A stretch of DNA of 64,000 bases from CBDCGV01 sp965216955. Lineage in GTDB: Bacteria > Bacteroidota > Bacteroidia > Chitinophagales > JADIYW01. Positions 62,936 to 64,000 of this stretch are shown piece after piece. The DNA lies in the NCBI GenBank assembly GCA_965216955.1, contig CBDCGV010000018.1:186001-250000 (forward strand), in the 5' to 3' direction. The notes under the pieces are model-generated. The model saw nothing but the letters and a program-made list of their open reading frames with translations. It ran no database searches and was not told where the DNA came from. Position 1 is the first letter of the stretch. Every line of letters begins with the position of its first letter. The position numbers and the translations under genes were made by a program.

Positions 62936-64000
62936 ATGAAGTTATTCAATGTTCTATTATTTTGTTTTCTCTATGCCAACATTTTAGCTCAAGATGGCAC
63001 ATTAAAAGGCATAGTTACAGATGCGTCAACTGGTGAAGGACTTATAGGAGTTAATTTATTTTCAGATAAAGGCGCAGGTACTTCTACAGGAATTAACGGC
63101 GATTATCAATTAAAATTAGTTCCAGGAAAACATGTTATTAAATGCACATATATTGGATTTACTCCATTTGAAAAAGAAGTTGATATAAAAGTTGATGAAG
63201 AAATTACACTTAATATCCCAATGTCTGCAGAAGCAATTAATATTGGTGAAGAGTTTGTAATTAGCGGTAGTAGGTATGAGAAAAAAGTTAGTGAAGAAGT
63301 AATATCCATTGAAATAATTAAACCTGATTTGATTGATAAAACTAATGCTACTAGACTTGATGATGTACTGAGAAAAGTATCGGGATTAAATGTCGCTGAT
63401 GGACAAGCTAATATCAGGGCTGGAAGTGGATGGAGCTATAGTATTGGGAGCCGTGTGGGAATGGTACTTGACGGTCAAAATTTAACGACTCCTGACAGAG
63501 GAAGTATAAAATGGCAATATCTTCCTTTAGAAACAATCGGTCAAATTGAAGTCTTAAAAGGTGCCTCTTCTGTTCTATATGGGTCATCTGCTATGAATGG
63601 AACTATTCACCTGCAAACTATTAAACCGAGTAGTATTCCAAAAACAAAGTTCGTTGCATATACCGGTATTTTGGATGAGCCCCAAAGAGAACAACTTAGA
63701 TGGTGGGATAAACCACCTAGATATAATGTTGGTGGTTATTTCTCCAGAGCACATAGGGTTAATGAAAAATTTGAATATGTAATTGGTTTAAATGCCAATT
63801 TTCAAAAGCTTGTATATAATGATTATGAAGATTATAATTTCAGAACCAACTTTAATTTTAAATGGTATAGCCCTAGAAGAGACAAACTGACCTATGGTTT
63901 AAGAGGGAACATTATGCGATATAAAGAATCCGAATTCCTTTTTTGGAGTAATTCTGCCGACAGTGCACTTGTCCCAATAGAACCAATTGAGTATTGGTAT
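62936..64000 (+). CDS. TonB-dependent outer-membrane receptor, N-terminal part (runs off the window)
   Basis: 355 residues are visible and the frame is open to the window end. The order is signal peptide (MKLFNVLLFCFLYANILA), a carboxypeptidase-like regulatory domain (about 20-105; LKGIVTDASTGEGLIGVNLF), then a plug domain (about 110-225; RLDDVLRKVSGLNVADGQA, ETIGQIEVLKGASSVLYGSS, AMNGTIHL) and the start of the barrel. It imports a large substrate with TonB energy. The substrate cannot be told, and no SusD gene lies upstream. Confidence 0.93.
   Translation, partial: MKLFNVLLFCFLYANILAQDGTLKGIVTDASTGEGLIGVNLFSDKGAGTSTGINGDYQLKLVPGKHVIKCTYIGFTPFEKEVDIKVDEEITLNIPMSAEAINIGEEFVISGSRYEKKVSEEVISIEIIKPDLIDKTNATRLDDVLRKVSGLNVADGQANIRAGSGWSYSIGSRVGMVLDGQNLTTPDRGSIKWQYLPLETIGQIEVLKGASSVLYGSSAMNGTIHLQTIKPSSIPKTKFVAYTGILDEPQREQLRWWDKPPRYNVGGYFSRAHRVNEKFEYVIGLNANFQKLVYNDYEDYNFRTNFNFKWYSPRRDKLTYGLRGNIMRYKESEFLFWSNSADSALVPIEPIEYWY

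Overview
The window is AT-rich DNA from a member of the Bacteroidota, most likely a free-living or marine gliding-type bacterium. The evidence is as follows. The order ftsX–DUF3098–uppP–truB–ribF is a hallmark of that phylum. Two secreted proteins end in type IX secretion (T9SS) sorting domains. There are many short-lipobox lipoproteins, a TonB-dependent receptor with a carboxypeptidase-like N-terminal domain, a PUR-family (DUF3276) protein, and a promoter of the phylum-specific TTG-N19-TAnnTTTG type in front of nusB. The family or genus cannot be decided from the sequence alone.\n\nLayout. 1-7.3 kb: 5' part of leuS (minus), a 120-bp tandem-repeat gene for a LEA/apolipoprotein-like protein, a C-terminal processing protease, a stand-alone EAD-like protein, then der and era (minus) and an initiator tRNA-Met with promoter and terminator. 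7.4-15.3 kb: an unrecognised three-gene lipoprotein operon, a degraded gene remnant, a large FG-GAP/HYR T9SS surface protein, and two tandem paralogous membrane histidine kinases. 15.5-21.3 kb: a PLP-dependent racemase/aldolase-fold protein, an aldehyde dehydrogenase–GMC oxidoreductase–small-subunit operon (probably oxidation of an alcohol to an acid), and an EAD11–TIR–two-TM protein. 21.3-27.8 kb: ychF, a PUR protein, DUF2804, glpD, VOC, thioesterase and a PI-PLC-like lipoprotein. 27.9-31.5 kb: ftsX–DUF3098–uppP–truB–ribF, with four single-base frameshifts packed into 1.4 kb. 31.5-43.2 kb: mostly metabolic and stress genes (FAD oxidase, malic enzyme, ilvA, fasciclin lipoprotein, dps, DJ-1/PfpI, bestrophin-like, truncated hemoglobin, esterase, Cys-rich lipoprotein). 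43.2-49 kb: an asparagine-synthase-like/flippase pair, tRNA-Val, a nitronate monooxygenase-like enzyme and a ThDP enzyme. 49-53.4 kb: a CotH–outer-membrane protein–DUF2490–DUF4956 cluster. 53.4-64 kb: FKBP lipoprotein, DHH phosphoesterase, ndk, pdxJ, ABC exporter, nusB, outer-membrane and hypothetical proteins, a methyltransferase and the start of a TonB-dependent receptor.\n\nThe most system-like signal is the pair of Effector-Associated-Domain proteins. One is an EAD11–TIR–2TM protein at 20154-21251 that keeps the Trp and catalytic Glu of NAD-cleaving TIR domains. The other is a solo EAD-like protein 16 kb away at 4065-4805. EADs act as homotypic adaptors in bacterial conflict systems, so these two may be effector and adaptor of one membrane-anchored, NAD-depleting response. 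That link is an inference. The second notable signal is the cluster of frameshifts in essential-type genes, which points to local sequence error or to an unusual mutational event.
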